From positions 121,794 through 185,793 of the forward strand of contig NZ_RRYT01000008.1 in NCBI RefSeq assembly GCF_006363815.1: 64,000 nt of DNA, given 5' to 3'. The position numbers were made by a program, and so were the translations under genes. The notes beneath the pieces are model-generated. The model saw only the letters and a program-made list of their open reading frames with translations, searched no databases and was not told where the DNA came from. Position 1 is the first letter of the stretch. Each line of letters begins with the position of its first letter. The stretch is from Thermomonospora catenispora (lineage in GTDB: Bacteria > Actinomycetota > Actinomycetes > Streptosporangiales > Streptosporangiaceae). Below, piece after piece: positions 44,754 to 54,041 of this stretch.

Positions 44754-45605
44754 CTAGAGGGGGTAGCCGAGGGCGCGGGCGGCGTTGACGGCCTCGATCC
44801 GGTTGCGGGTGCCGAGTTTGCGCATCACGCTGCGCAGATAGGCCTTGACGGTGCCCGGGGACAGGCCCATCCGGGCGGCGATCTCGACGTTGGGCAGTCC
44901 GGCGGCGGCGTGGGCGAGGGCCTCCTGTTCGCGCGGGGACAGCGGGGTGCGCGAGAGGGCCGCCCCTCGCGGCCCCGACGGCGCGGCGCCGGCGGCCAGC
45001 CGGCGGCGCAGCGCCTCCAGGTCGGCGCGCACGGCGGGGTCGCGGACCCGTTCGATGATCGAGCCCAGTTCGCGGCAGGCGTCGCGGAGGCGGGCGTCGG
45101 CGGAGGGGGTCTGGAGCGCCGCCGGGGGCCGGGGCGGGGCGGCCAGCCGGCGGCCGACCTCGCCGGCCAGGCCCATCGCCAGGCGCTGCATGCGCTCGCC
45201 CAGTTCCAGCCGTTGCCGCAGTCCCGCGTACAGCACACCGGTGACCTGTCCGGCGGTGAGCACCGGAACCGCCATGATCGAGTGCAGTCCCTCCCGGGAC
45301 ACCGGCTGGTCGTAGTGGTGGCTGATCTCCGGGGCCCGGACGTAGTCGGTCACCGTGACGGGGCGTTTGAGCATCATGGCCTTGCCGCCGAGCCCGGCCC
45401 CGTTGCGGACGACCAGATCCTGCAGGGCGGTGGTGCGCGCGCCCCGCAGCCGGTGGATCACCAGCCGGTCTCCGCCCGGCACCGCCCGGGCCCCGAACGC
45501 GATGTCCACCTTCGCTCTGTCGAGCAGCGTGGTGAGCGCGTTGTCGACGGCGTCGACCCACCCGTCGTCCACCTTCGCGACCATCTGCACCACCTCGCGC
45601 GACAT
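44754..45605 (-). CDS. GAF-domain LuxR-type transcription regulator
   Basis: 283 aa from ATG at 45605; a GTG further upstream is possible. An N-terminal GAF domain (residues about 15-145: DRLVIHRLRGARTTALQDLV, then GLHSIMAVPVLTAGQVTGVL) precedes a C-terminal LuxR HTH (PLSPREQEALAHAAAGLPNV, then GLSPGTVKAYLRSVMRKLG). It lacks a receiver domain, so a small ligand is the likely input. Its position ahead of two acyl-CoA ligases suggests control of fatty- or aromatic-acid use. Confidence 0.87.
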   Translation of the reverse strand: MSREVVQMVAKVDDGWVDAVDNALTTLLDRAKVDIAFGARAVPGGDRLVIHRLRGARTTALQDLVVRNGAGLGGKAMMLKRPVTVTDYVRAPEISHHYDQPVSREGLHSIMAVPVLTAGQVTGVLYAGLRQRLELGERMQRLAMGLAGEVGRRLAAPPRPPAALQTPSADARLRDACRELGSIIERVRDPAVRADLEALRRRLAAGAAPSGPRGAALSRTPLSPREQEALAHAAAGLPNVEIAARMGLSPGTVKAYLRSVMRKLGTRNRIEAVNAARALGYPL

Positions 45606-45747
45606 CCGCCACTTCAGTGTGACATCTGGCACGTTATCTCGGTCACACTCCGATGCCGACACCGAGGTCGGGTGCGGCGGCGCCGTGAGCGGCCGCGTCA
45701 GGGCCGGGCGGCGGGACGCCGAGACGCGGCGGCCTCCTTCCGCCCGG

Positions 45748-46620
45748 TCACTCCGGCGGCGCGGCGGCGCTCTCCGAGGCGGACTCCCAGGCGGAGTCCC
45801 AGGCGGACGCTCCGCCGGGCAGCGGCCAGGCCCGGGTGCGCTCACGCCGCCCGGGGATGTCCGCGTACACGCCGCTGAGCCGCCGCCGCTGCCTCCGGGC
45901 GGCCTCCTCGACGCCGAACCGGCCGGCCCGGCGGTCCCGCTCCAGCTGGGCCATGACCGTCGACTCGTTCCGCATCGTGATCGCGACCATCTCCTCGACC
46001 TGGGCGGGAGAGGGGGCGCGCGACAGCTCCAGCGCCGGCGGGACGATCCCTTCGGCGAGGGCCGCGACCAGCCGGGCGTGCCCGTCCAGCAGGAGCCAGC
46101 CGTCCAGGCCGCTGACCCACCACAGCAGCAGCGGCGGCAGCGTCCCCTCGCGGGCGAGCTTGCGGTGGGCCTTCACCCTGCCCTCCTCCGCCTCAGGCGG
46201 CGTCCGCAGCGTCACCACGCCCTGCCAGCCCGCCATCCAGTCCAGGTAGCCGGCCGGATCGGCGGCGAGCTCGTGTCGCCACAGGTACTCCGCCGTCCGC
46301 GGCCGCCACGGCTTCAGGCTCCACCAGCCGGCGTGCAGCGGGCCCGGTCCGTCGGCCAGCCAGGAGGCGTACCGGTGCGGCCACGACGGCGCCGCCCGCG
46401 CCAGCGCCGCGGGGATCGGCGGCAGCACCGGCTCGTATCCGGCCAGTCGTCGGTAGTGCACGCCCTGGTGTCCGTGGTCGATCCTGGCCAGCAGCAGCGG
46501 CCGTGTCCCCTGTCGCACCCAGAACCGGTCCCGACCGGCCGCCTCGACCCGCAGCCGCGGGAGCGCCGGCGCCGGCACGCCCAGCCGCAGCCCGTCGCCT
46601 GGAAGCTCCTCACGCCGCAC
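45748..46620 (-). CDS. Hypothetical protein with a ParB-like LDGHARL motif
   Basis: 290 aa from GTG at 46620. The segment WLLLDGHARLVAALAEGIVP resembles the DGHHR box of ParB/Srx-fold proteins. Trp-rich stretches (WVSGLDGW, WMAGWQGV) and a C-terminal AWDSAWESASESAA tail are notable. No enzymatic signature is recognised, and it may be an actinomycete-specific family. Alone on its strand. Confidence 0.6.
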   Translation of the reverse strand: MRREELPGDGLRLGVPAPALPRLRVEAAGRDRFWVRQGTRPLLLARIDHGHQGVHYRRLAGYEPVLPPIPAALARAAPSWPHRYASWLADGPGPLHAGWWSLKPWRPRTAEYLWRHELAADPAGYLDWMAGWQGVVTLRTPPEAEEGRVKAHRKLAREGTLPPLLLWWVSGLDGWLLLDGHARLVAALAEGIVPPALELSRAPSPAQVEEMVAITMRNESTVMAQLERDRRAGRFGVEEAARRQRRRLSGVYADIPGRRERTRAWPLPGGASAWDSAWESASESAAAPPE

Positions 46621-46862
46621 CCGCCGTACTCTACGTCGGATGCGCCGTCCATGGGCCCCGGGCCGCGGCCGGTGCTCCGCCCCGGCCGCGGCCGGCCGCC
46701 CGGTCCCGCACCGGGGCGCTCCGGACGCCGGGCGACCCCCGGGGCGGAGGCCCGGCCGGCCTCGGGATCGGACGCCGGCCGGCCCCGAGGGGCGCGGGCC
46801 GGTCGACCGGGGCCGTGGCCGGCGGCGCGGAGTCGAGGCCGCCGCCGGCGGGCGGAGGCCGG

Positions 46863-47195
46863 TCAGCCCCGCGGGTAGAAGAGGAACAGCGTGCAGCCGG
46901 TTCTCGTCTGCGGGACGTGCGAGGAGCCCGCGGGGGCGTGGATGAAGGTCCCGGCCGGATGGTCCCGTTCGCCGTCGTTGAAGACCCCGGAGAGCACGAA
47001 GACCTCCTCCGGTCCCGGTTCGTGGACGTCGACCCCCTGCCAGCGGGCGCCGGGGTCCATCTCCAGCACGGCGGCCTTGGCGCCGTCGTCCCCCTCCCAC
47101 AGCGGCCGCACCCGGACGCCCGGGAACACCTCGCGGACCGGGGCGTCCTGGACGGTCGACCGGACACAGGCGGGTGTGTTCCGCTCCGTCGTCAT
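46863..47195 (-). CDS. ChrR-like single-domain cupin protein
   Basis: 110 aa. The cupin barrel is seen in GVDVHEPGPEEVFVLSGVFN (motif 1, with HxxGxEE-like order) and PAGTFIHAPAGSSHVPQT (motif 2, with His). Such cupins bind metal and often act as anti-sigma sensors or small dioxygenase-like enzymes; the activity cannot be stated. ATG at 47195. Divergent from the AraC-type regulator 71 nt away. Confidence 0.82.
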   Translation of the reverse strand: MTTERNTPACVRSTVQDAPVREVFPGVRVRPLWEGDDGAKAAVLEMDPGARWQGVDVHEPGPEEVFVLSGVFNDGERDHPAGTFIHAPAGSSHVPQTRTGCTLFLFYPRG

Positions 47196-47266
47196 GGGAC
47201 CAGCCTGACCGGCGCCCCTGGGCCCCGCCGAGTGTCAGAAAAGACATCCTGCGGTACTTTCCTGCC

Positions 47267-48217
47267 ATGCACCGCGTCGTGGCGCTCGTCCGCCCGCCGC
47301 AGTCGGCCTTCGAACTCGGCTGCGCCGCCCAGGTGTTCGGGATCGAGCGGCGCGGGCTCCCCACGCGGTACGCCTTCGGGGTGTGCACCGAGCGTCCCGG
47401 CCCGGTGGCGACGCTCGCCGGGTTCGACATGCTCGTGACCGACGGGCTGGAGGCGCTCGACCGGGCGGACACCGTGATCGTCCCCGGCTGGCTGCCCGCC
47501 GGGGAGCCGCCCTCGCCCGCGGTCACGGCGGCGCTGCGCCGTGCGCACTCCCGAGGGGCGCGGGTGGCGAGCATCTGCTCCGGCGCCTTCGCGCTGGCGC
47601 ACGCCGGGCTGCTGGACGGGCGGCGGGCGACCACCCACTGGGCGTTGGCGGCCGAGCTCGCCGCGCGTTTCCCGCGCGTCCGGGTCGATGCGGACGTGCT
47701 GTACGTGGACCACGGCGACGTGGCCACCAGCGCCGGCGCCGGAGCCGGTTTCGACCTGTGCCTGCATCTGGTCCGCCGCGACCAGGGCGCCCGCTACGCC
47801 GCGCACATCGCGCGGACCATGGTCATGCCGCCCCACCGGGAGGGCGGGCAGGCGCAGTACTCGGCGCCGCCCCGCCCGGCGCAGATCGACGGCACGCTCG
47901 CGCCGCTGCTGGAGTGGGCCGCGGAGCGGCTGGGCGAGCCGGTGACCGTCGAGGACATGGCGGCGCGCGCGGGCGTCTCACCGCGCACCCTCGCCCGGCG
48001 GTTCGCCGACCAGCTCGGCGTCAGCCCGGGACGGTGGCTGCTCGCCCAGCGGATCGCCGCGGCCCGGGACCTGCTGGAGTCCACCGACCTCCCGGTGGAG
48101 GCCGTCGCCCGGCGCGTCGGCCTCTCCTCGGCCGTCAACCTCCGCAGGCGCTTCCGCGACGCCCTGGGGACGACGCCGGGCGCCTACCGGCGGGCGTTCC
48201 GGGGCGGGCGGCGATGA
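47267..48217 (+). CDS. GlxA/FtrA-type AraC regulator with DJ-1/PfpI-like domain
   Basis: 316 aa from ATG at 47267. Residues 1-185 form a class I glutamine amidotransferase-like domain with the nucleophile-elbow Cys in ASICSGAFALAHAG and the TTHW motif. Residues 215-316 hold the AraC double HTH (MAARAGVSPRTLARRFADQL, then RRVGLSSAVNLRRRFRDALG). It may control the divergent cupin gene. The effector is unknown. Confidence 0.9.
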   Translation: MHRVVALVRPPQSAFELGCAAQVFGIERRGLPTRYAFGVCTERPGPVATLAGFDMLVTDGLEALDRADTVIVPGWLPAGEPPSPAVTAALRRAHSRGARVASICSGAFALAHAGLLDGRRATTHWALAAELAARFPRVRVDADVLYVDHGDVATSAGAGAGFDLCLHLVRRDQGARYAAHIARTMVMPPHREGGQAQYSAPPRPAQIDGTLAPLLEWAAERLGEPVTVEDMAARAGVSPRTLARRFADQLGVSPGRWLLAQRIAAARDLLESTDLPVEAVARRVGLSSAVNLRRRFRDALGTTPGAYRRAFRGGRR

Positions 48218-48437
48218 CGACCCGCCGGCCCGGCGACGCACCGCCGCTTCCGGCCTGCCGGGTCCCCCGGTGACCGGGCCGCCCGCCGGAGGTCGCCGCG
48301 CAGGGCTCCCCGCGGTCCCCGTCCTCGGGTTCACCCGCGGCCGGTTCGCACCGTTCGGCGGTCGCCGCAGAATCGGGCGTCGGCGGCACCGTCGGGATGC
48401 GCCCGAAATCGAGGTGCTCCGGGCGGGGCCGACGCGG

Positions 48438-48629
48438 TAGGGTGCGCGACATGTCGAGTCCAGAGGCGTCCAGGACGGGGGCTTTCGGTCACCCCGTCAG
48501 CCCCCTGAACCACTGAGTCCCGAAAACCCCTCCCCGTTGCCCGGTGCAGCGGGGTGACGGCGGTATGGGGCCGCTGACCGGCGGTGACGAGACGTTCCCT
48601 CTCCTCTCTCCTCACCCCGGAGTCATCGG
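48438..48629 (+). promoter_or_regulatory. Leaderless promoter and attenuator-like leader of the MFS exporter gene
   Basis: TAGGGT (48438-48443) is followed 7 nt later by the ATG of a 21-codon ORF. Two competing stems are possible: GGGGGCT/AGCCCCC (48477-48483 with 48499-48505), inside the ORF, and GTCACCCCG/CGGGGTGAC (48488-48496 with 48550-48558), linking the ORF with the spacer before the exporter. Ribosome position on the ORF would choose between them. GGAG lies 9 nt before the exporter ATG. Confidence 0.55.
48451..48516 (+). CDS. Putative 21-residue leader peptide
   Basis: Begins MSSPEASRTGAFG and ends SPLNH, starting 7 nt after a TAGGGT -10 element. No ribosome binding site is possible, so initiation would be leaderless. 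It ends 113 nt before the exporter start. Leader peptides upstream of resistance exporters commonly mediate antibiotic-induced attenuation; here that is inferred from layout only. Confidence 0.5.
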   Translation: MSSPEASRTGAFGHPVSPLNH

Positions 48630-49808
48630 ATGCCTCTGCCCCTGTATCTGCTCGCCGTGGCCGTGTTCGCCATGGGCACCTCGGAGTTCATGCTCGGCGG
48701 ACTGCTGCCGGACATCGCCGCGAGCCTCGACGTCCCGGCGGCCACGGCCGGGTTGCTCACCTCGGCCTTCGCGATCGGCATGGCCGTCGGCGCCCCGCTG
48801 ATGGCGGGGCTCGCCCGCACCTGGCCGCGACGGGCCTGCCTGCTGGGCTTCCTGGGCGTGTTCCTGGCCGCGCACGTCGCCGGAGCGGTCACCGAGAGCT
48901 TCACCGTGATGTTCGCGACCCGAGTCCTCGCGGCCGTGGCCAACGCCGGTTTCCTGGCGGTCGCGCTCACCACCGCCGCCGATCTCGTCCCCGCCGACCG
49001 GAAGGGCCGCGCCCTGGCGGTCCTGCTGGCGGGCACCACGGTCGCCACCGTCGCCGGCGTCCCGGGCGGCGCCCTGCTGGGAGCGCTGCTGGGCTGGCGC
49101 GCCACGTTCTGGGCGGTGGCGCTGCTGTGCCTGCCCGCGGCGTTCGGGGTGATGCGCGGCGTCCCCGCCGGAACCGGAGCGCTCACCGGCGCCGAACGCC
49201 CGGATCTGCGCCGGGAGCTGGCCCAACTGCGGCGGCCGCGGCTGATCCTGGTCCTGCTGCTGGGCGCGCTGGTCAACGCCGCCACCTTCGGCGGCTTCAC
49301 CTTCCTCGCCCCGATCGTCACCGATGTCGCCGGGCTCGGCTCCCTGTGGATCCCGGTCGTGCTGGTGCTGTTCGGCCTGGGGTCCTTCGTGGGCGTCACC
49401 GTCGCCGGGCGCCTGTCCGATCGCCGTCCCGGCGTCGTCGTTTCGGCCGGAGGGCCGCTGCTGCTCGGCGGCTGGTCCGCCCTCGGCCTCGTTGCCGACC
49501 GGCCGGCGGCCCTGCTCGTGCTGGGGTTCGCCCTGGGTGCGCTCTCCTTCGCCGTCGGGAGCACGCTGATCGCGCGCGTGCTCTACGAGGCCGCGGGCGC
49601 ACCGACCATGGCCGGCTCCTATGCGACCGCGGCCCTCAACGTCGGGGCGGCCGTCGGTCCCGTCATCGCCGCCGCCGCGTTGAGCACGGACCTGGCCGCG
49701 CTCGGACCCGTATGGGCCGGCGCCGCCCTCGTGGCGGTCGCGCTCCTGCTCGCCCTGCCCTTCCGTCGTGTCCTCGCGCACGGCGCGCACGAAGGGAGCG
49801 GGCCCTGA
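48630..49808 (+). CDS. DHA1-family MFS drug exporter (Cmx/CmlR-like)
   Basis: 392 aa, 12 predicted membrane helices. The N-terminus YLLAVAVFAMGTSEFMLGGL then LPDIAASLDVPAATAGLLTS is very like the chloramphenicol exporters Cmx and Streptomyces CmlR. Motif A is present after helix 2 (MAGLARTWPRRACL), and motif C in TVAGVPGGALLGALLGW. Proton-driven drug export is likely; the true drug is not proven. ATG at 48630, preceded by an attenuator-like leader. Confidence 0.88.
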   Translation: MPLPLYLLAVAVFAMGTSEFMLGGLLPDIAASLDVPAATAGLLTSAFAIGMAVGAPLMAGLARTWPRRACLLGFLGVFLAAHVAGAVTESFTVMFATRVLAAVANAGFLAVALTTAADLVPADRKGRALAVLLAGTTVATVAGVPGGALLGALLGWRATFWAVALLCLPAAFGVMRGVPAGTGALTGAERPDLRRELAQLRRPRLILVLLLGALVNAATFGGFTFLAPIVTDVAGLGSLWIPVVLVLFGLGSFVGVTVAGRLSDRRPGVVVSAGGPLLLGGWSALGLVADRPAALLVLGFALGALSFAVGSTLIARVLYEAAGAPTMAGSYATAALNVGAAVGPVIAAAALSTDLAALGPVWAGAALVAVALLLALPFRRVLAHGAHEGSGP

Positions 49809-49911
49809 CGGAGGCGAAGGCCGCCGGCCGAGGCGCCCCGTCCTCCCGCCGTCCTCTCGCCCGGTCGGGAGAGGCCGGACTCCGAACGTTCCCGCCGGGC
49901 CGTTTCGGCAT

Positions 49912-49965
49912 CGCCGAGCACGGGCCGTCCGTCGGCCGCGCCGAGCACGGGCCGTCCGTCGGCCG
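49912..49965. repeat. 27-bp tandem duplication
   Basis: Unit beginning CGCCGAGCACGGGCC and ending CGTCGGCCG-type sequence is present twice without change (49912-49938 and 49939-49965). Confidence 0.9.
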
Positions 49966-50114
49966 CGCCGGGCGCGCGGCCGACGGGCCGCGGACCCGGC
50001 CGCCCGGGGCCGCCGGCGACAGGCCGGGAGGCGGCCGGGCATCCGGCGGCGGGCCGCTTCACGGCATGGAACCGGACGCACGAGAGCACGATCATGGCGG
50101 GGAACAAGACGATG

Positions 50115-50131
50115 ATCGTTCCTGGAACGAT
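50115..50131. promoter_or_regulatory. 17-bp palindrome, possible operator
   Basis: ATCGTTCC-T-GGAACGAT is a perfect inverted repeat in an otherwise irregular stretch, 71 nt before the start of the large gene. Confidence 0.4.
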
Positions 50132-50201
50132 GCCGGGGCGTGAGACGCTGGTCATGGTGGGGAACGCACACGCGAACGCGAAGCGGCGGCCGAGGGGAAA
50201 C

Positions 50202-53200
50202 ATGGAGACGGCGCAGCACCCAGCACAGTCCGGCGGACCGGGCGGCGACCCCCTGACGCCCCTCCAGGAGCAGATCGCCTCCGCCTATCGTCCCGTGGTC
50301 CAGTGGCTGGAACGACTGGACGACGGGCCGCGGCTGGCGGCGGTCCGCGCCCTGCTGGAGGAACGGGTCGTCGGGGACTGGTCCGACCTGGCCGGGCTGC
50401 TGACCGACCCCGTCGCGCTGACCCGGCGCACCGGACCGACCGGGACGATCGCCGCGCCCGCCGCCGACGACCCCCGGGTGCTGTTCTATGAGGACTATCG
50501 GCTGGGGCTGCTCCCCACGACGGATCCGGAGCCCGACCCCGAGCCCGAGCCGGCCGCCGGCACCGCCGAGGAGATCGTGCAGGCCGCCATGGACGCCCCG
50601 CACGCCCGCCTGATCCAGGCCCCGGACGGCCCGGAGCGCACCGCCCTGCTCGCCGACCTGCTCCGCCGCCTGGTCGCCGCGGGCCGCCGCACCCTCCTGC
50701 TGTCGGTGGAGCGGCCGGAGGAGCTCCTCGACTCCCTCGAGGACGTCCCGGCGATCGACGCCGCCCCCTCCGGGGACGATCCCGACCCGCTGGGCGAGCT
50801 GATCGGTCTGCGCCGGGACCTGCTGTGGCTGGAGCAGTGGCCGCGCGACAAGGCCGTCCTCCGGGCGTGCCGGGAACGCCGCGAACGCCGCCGCACCGAG
50901 CTGCAGGCCGAGGAACGGCGGCTGGTCGAGGAGATCGAGACGACCGGCGAGCGCATCGAGGCCGCCGACCGGCAGGTGGCACAGGCCCGTGACCGCCACG
51001 AGCAGGCCGCCGAGGAGCATCGGCGGGCCGCCGAGGAGGCCGAACGCACCCGCTCCGAGTGGCAGGAGCTGCAGGCCGTCGCCGACGCCGCCGCCCGCGA
51101 GGCCGAGGAGCGCACCCGCGCCGCCGACGACGCCGAGGCCCGGCACGCGGAGCTGACCGGCCGGTTGGAGTCCTGCGAGCGGCAGCTGCAGGAGGCCCGG
51201 GACCGCGAGGCCCATGTGCAGACCGAGCTGGAGCGGGCCGAGCAGGCCCTTCCGCAGGCGACCCGGGAGACCGAGCAGCTGGCCGCCGAGGCCGCCGAGG
51301 CCACCGCCGCCCAGCACGCCAGCTACTACCGGCTGGCCGCCGCCGAGTCCGCGCACGCGGCGGCCAAACGCAAGCGCTCCTGGGGGCAGCGACTGCGCGT
51401 CGCCCCGCAGTCCCGGGAGATGGACGAGGCCCGCCGTCTGGTCAAGGCCCGCAGGCGGGAGGCCGAGGAGGCCGCCGAGCGCGCCAACGCCACCGTCGAG
51501 GCCCACCGGCAGGCCGAGACGCTGCGCGCCGGGCTGGTCCGGTTCATCGAGGGCAGCCGCAATGAACTGACCTCCCTGGCCCAGGCCCAAGAACGCCTCC
51601 GCGAGGAGATCACCTCGCTGACCGCCACCCGCGACACCGCGCACAGCGAGATGCGGCGGCTGGCCCGCGAATCCGCCGCGGCCGTCGACCGGGCCACCCA
51701 GACCCTGACCACCGCCCGGCACGCCGCCCAGATCGCCGCCGAGGCCGAGTCCCGTTCCCTCGAGGCCCGCCAGGCCGCCGAGGACGCCGCCGCCGACCTC
51801 GCCCGGGCCGAGTCCGAGGCCGAGGAGGCCCGGGAGCGCCTGGCCGCCCTGGAAGGCGATCTGGAGCGGCACCGCGTCGCCGCCGAGGCCGAGCTCGCCG
51901 ACCTGGAGAACGAGCTGACCTCCTGCGCCGAGGCCGAGGAACGCTCCCGCCGGCGGGTCCGGGAGATCTGCGCCGACGACCCCGACGACGACGTGCTGGC
52001 CCGATGCCGCCAGGAGCACATGACCCGGATCGAGGAGCTGGCCGCCCGTCTGGAGTCCACCTTCGTCTTCCACGCCACCTACGAGGCCTTCGCGCACGGT
52101 CCCCACGCGCAGACCACCGCCTTCGACACACTCCTGGCGCTGGACGCCGACCGGGTGGCCGACCCCGACCTTCTCGTCGGGGCGGTCCGCGCCCGCCGCT
52201 GGATCCTGGTGGCCGACGGAGGGGGGCGCCCTTCGCTCCCGGAAGGCGACTCCGACGACGTTCCCGCCCTCCTGACCCAGAGCGCCTTCCAACGCTGCCG
52301 GGACGCCGCCCCCGCCCTCTGCCACGTCCTCGCCTCCCCGCCCGAACAGGCGGAGGAGGCCGAGGCCCGGCCGGAGGACGACGGGGACGCGGCCCCCGAG
52401 GACGGCGGCACCCGGCCGGCGGAGGCCGCTCCGGAGGACTCCGATGCCGGCCCCGCCTCGGCAAAGGAGCCGCATCCGGCCCAGGGCGCCGACGACCCCG
52501 CCCGCGCGCTGCCGGCCGCCCCGCCCGCCGACGACGATGCCGCCGGGGAGGATGCCGTCGGGGAGGAGCGGACGCCGGAGGACGCCATGGAGGACTCCCC
52601 TTCGGGAGAGTCCGCCGCGGAGGAACCCGCCCCGGGCCGCAGGACGGGGGACGAGTCCGCTGTGGATGAGCCCGCCGCGGGCGGCGCCCCGGTGGACGAG
52701 CCCTCCGGGCATGAGCCGGCCCCGGACGATGCCGCGGCGGTGAACCGACCCGTTCCGGAGGAGGCCGCGGCGGAAGAGCCCGCCGAACCGGCCCCGGACC
52801 GCATCGCGGAGGATGAGCCCGCTTCGGAGGGTCCGGACGCCGCCACGGCGGATGAATCCTCCGAGCGGGGATCGGCCCCGGACGACACCACGGCGGGGGA
52901 CGCGCCCGCTTCGGAGGCGCCTGCGGCGGAGGAGCCGCCCACGGGCGAACCGGCCTCGGAGGACGCCCCGGCGGAGGGGCCCTCTCCGGAGGTGCCCGCC
53001 GGGAACGAGCCCATCGCGGACGCCGCCGCGATGGACGAGCCCTCCGAGCCCTCCGCGCAGGAGCCCATCCCGGACGACACCGCGGCGGTGCAACGGCGGG
53101 CCGGCGCCCAGGAGCCGGGAGCGGAGGCGTCCGCAACGGAGGAGGCCGCCGAAGGCGAACCGGACCCGGACGGCGCCCCGGCGCAGGAGACCGCCCCGGC

Positions 53201-53813
53201 GGCCGCTCCGGACGGACCCGCCGGGAACGAGACCGCTCAGGAGGGTCCCCGCGGGGAGGAGCACGCCGCGGAGGCCGGCGCGTCGGAGCGGGAAGGCCGC
53301 TCCGCCCCGGCCGGGGGCTCCCCCGTGGCGGCTCCGGAGGTCTCCGACGCCTACGAGGCGTACTCCGCGCCCACCGATGTCACGGTTCCCCTGCCCACCG
53401 TTCCCGTCCCCGTCCCGCCGGCCGACGACCTCCCCGTCGCCGGCGACGCCCCGCCCGGCGGCCGGCCGGATCCCGCCGAAGCGCCCGTCCCTCCGCCGTC
53501 CGCCGACGCCTCCGCGGTCGCCGAGGACGGCGCCGCCCGGCCGGAGGGCGACGCATCAGGCGTCCCCGCCGACGCCGGGAGCGACGACGAGGCCACCCAG
53601 GTGCTCCCCACCCAGGCGCTCCCCGCGCCGGCGGCGCGGGCGGGCGACGCGGCCGACGACGCACGACCCGACGACGCACGGCCCGACGCCCCGGTGCGCG
53701 ACGCCGACGACGCCGGCTCCCCCGCAGAGGACTCCTCCGCGGAGGAGCCGGCCGCCGAGGACGATGCGGGGACCGGGCCGGCGCGGAGGGGCGACGCCGA
53801 CGATCGGCGATAG
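50202..53813 (+). CDS. Large coiled-coil protein derived from a half SF1 helicase, with acidic repetitive tail
   Basis: 1203 aa from ATG at 50202 after GAGGGGA. Residues 120-185 have the layout of an SF1 motif I region, but the P-loop is degraded (QAPDGPERTALL at 139-150 in place of GPPGTGKT). A coiled coil fills about 218-620. Residues 636-680 (FDTLLALDADRVADP, then RARRWILVADGGGRPSLP) align in layout with motifs II and III, again without DEAG or GDxxQLPP. Helicase motifs IV-VI are absent. From about 720 to the end is a Glu/Asp/Ala/Pro repeat tail. No ATPase activity is expected; function unknown. Confidence 0.75.
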   Translation: METAQHPAQSGGPGGDPLTPLQEQIASAYRPVVQWLERLDDGPRLAAVRALLEERVVGDWSDLAGLLTDPVALTRRTGPTGTIAAPAADDPRVLFYEDYRLGLLPTTDPEPDPEPEPAAGTAEEIVQAAMDAPHARLIQAPDGPERTALLADLLRRLVAAGRRTLLLSVERPEELLDSLEDVPAIDAAPSGDDPDPLGELIGLRRDLLWLEQWPRDKAVLRACRERRERRRTELQAEERRLVEEIETTGERIEAADRQVAQARDRHEQAAEEHRRAAEEAERTRSEWQELQAVADAAAREAEERTRAADDAEARHAELTGRLESCERQLQEARDREAHVQTELERAEQALPQATRETEQLAAEAAEATAAQHASYYRLAAAESAHAAAKRKRSWGQRLRVAPQSREMDEARRLVKARRREAEEAAERANATVEAHRQAETLRAGLVRFIEGSRNELTSLAQAQERLREEITSLTATRDTAHSEMRRLARESAAAVDRATQTLTTARHAAQIAAEAESRSLEARQAAEDAAADLARAESEAEEARERLAALEGDLERHRVAAEAELADLENELTSCAEAEERSRRRVREICADDPDDDVLARCRQEHMTRIEELAARLESTFVFHATYEAFAHGPHAQTTAFDTLLALDADRVADPDLLVGAVRARRWILVADGGGRPSLPEGDSDDVPALLTQSAFQRCRDAAPALCHVLASPPEQAEEAEARPEDDGDAAPEDGGTRPAEAAPEDSDAGPASAKEPHPAQGADDPARALPAAPPADDDAAGEDAVGEERTPEDAMEDSPSGESAAEEPAPGRRTGDESAVDEPAAGGAPVDEPSGHEPAPDDAAAVNRPVPEEAAAEEPAEPAPDRIAEDEPASEGPDAATADESSERGSAPDDTTAGDAPASEAPAAEEPPTGEPASEDAPAEGPSPEVPAGNEPIADAAAMDEPSEPSAQEPIPDDTAAVQRRAGAQEPGAEASATEEAAEGEPDPDGAPAQETAPAAAPDGPAGNETAQEGPRGEEHAAEAGASEREGRSAPAGGSPVAAPEVSDAYEAYSAPTDVTVPLPTVPVPVPPADDLPVAGDAPPGGRPDPAEAPVPPPSADASAVAEDGAARPEGDASGVPADAGSDDEATQVLPTQALPAPAARAGDAADDARPDDARPDAPVRDADDAGSPAEDSSAEEPAAEDDAGTGPARRGDADDRR

Positions 53814-54041
53814 CGGGCTCGGCGGTCCCCGATGCGGTGAGCCGGGCCGTGGGGTCCGCCGGGGCGCCGGTCACGGCCGTCGCGCCCGAGGCGAGCGGGA
53901 CGCGCCGTAGGGACCGGGAGCGGCCCGTCGCAGGCGCCGGGCGGGGTCTTCCCTCATCGAGGCCGCAGGGCCGGGGGCGGCCCGGAACGCCGCCTCGGGC
54001 GGGGCGTCAGGGGGCGACGCGACCCGGACACGGGCGCGACG

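Larger units (their letters stand above)
49809..50201. other. Intergenic region upstream of the large coiled-coil gene
   Basis: No supported gene. It holds a 27-bp tandem duplication (49912-49965), a 17-bp palindrome (50115-50131) and the ribosome binding site GAGGGGA of the next gene. Confidence 0.5.

Noticed and set aside
48612..53264. 1550-codon minus-strand open frame opposite the MFS exporter and coiled-coil gene
   Set aside because: It is the antisense of two well-supported genes; such frames arise from GC-rich third codon positions. Product is Gly/Leu/Arg-rich with no domain.
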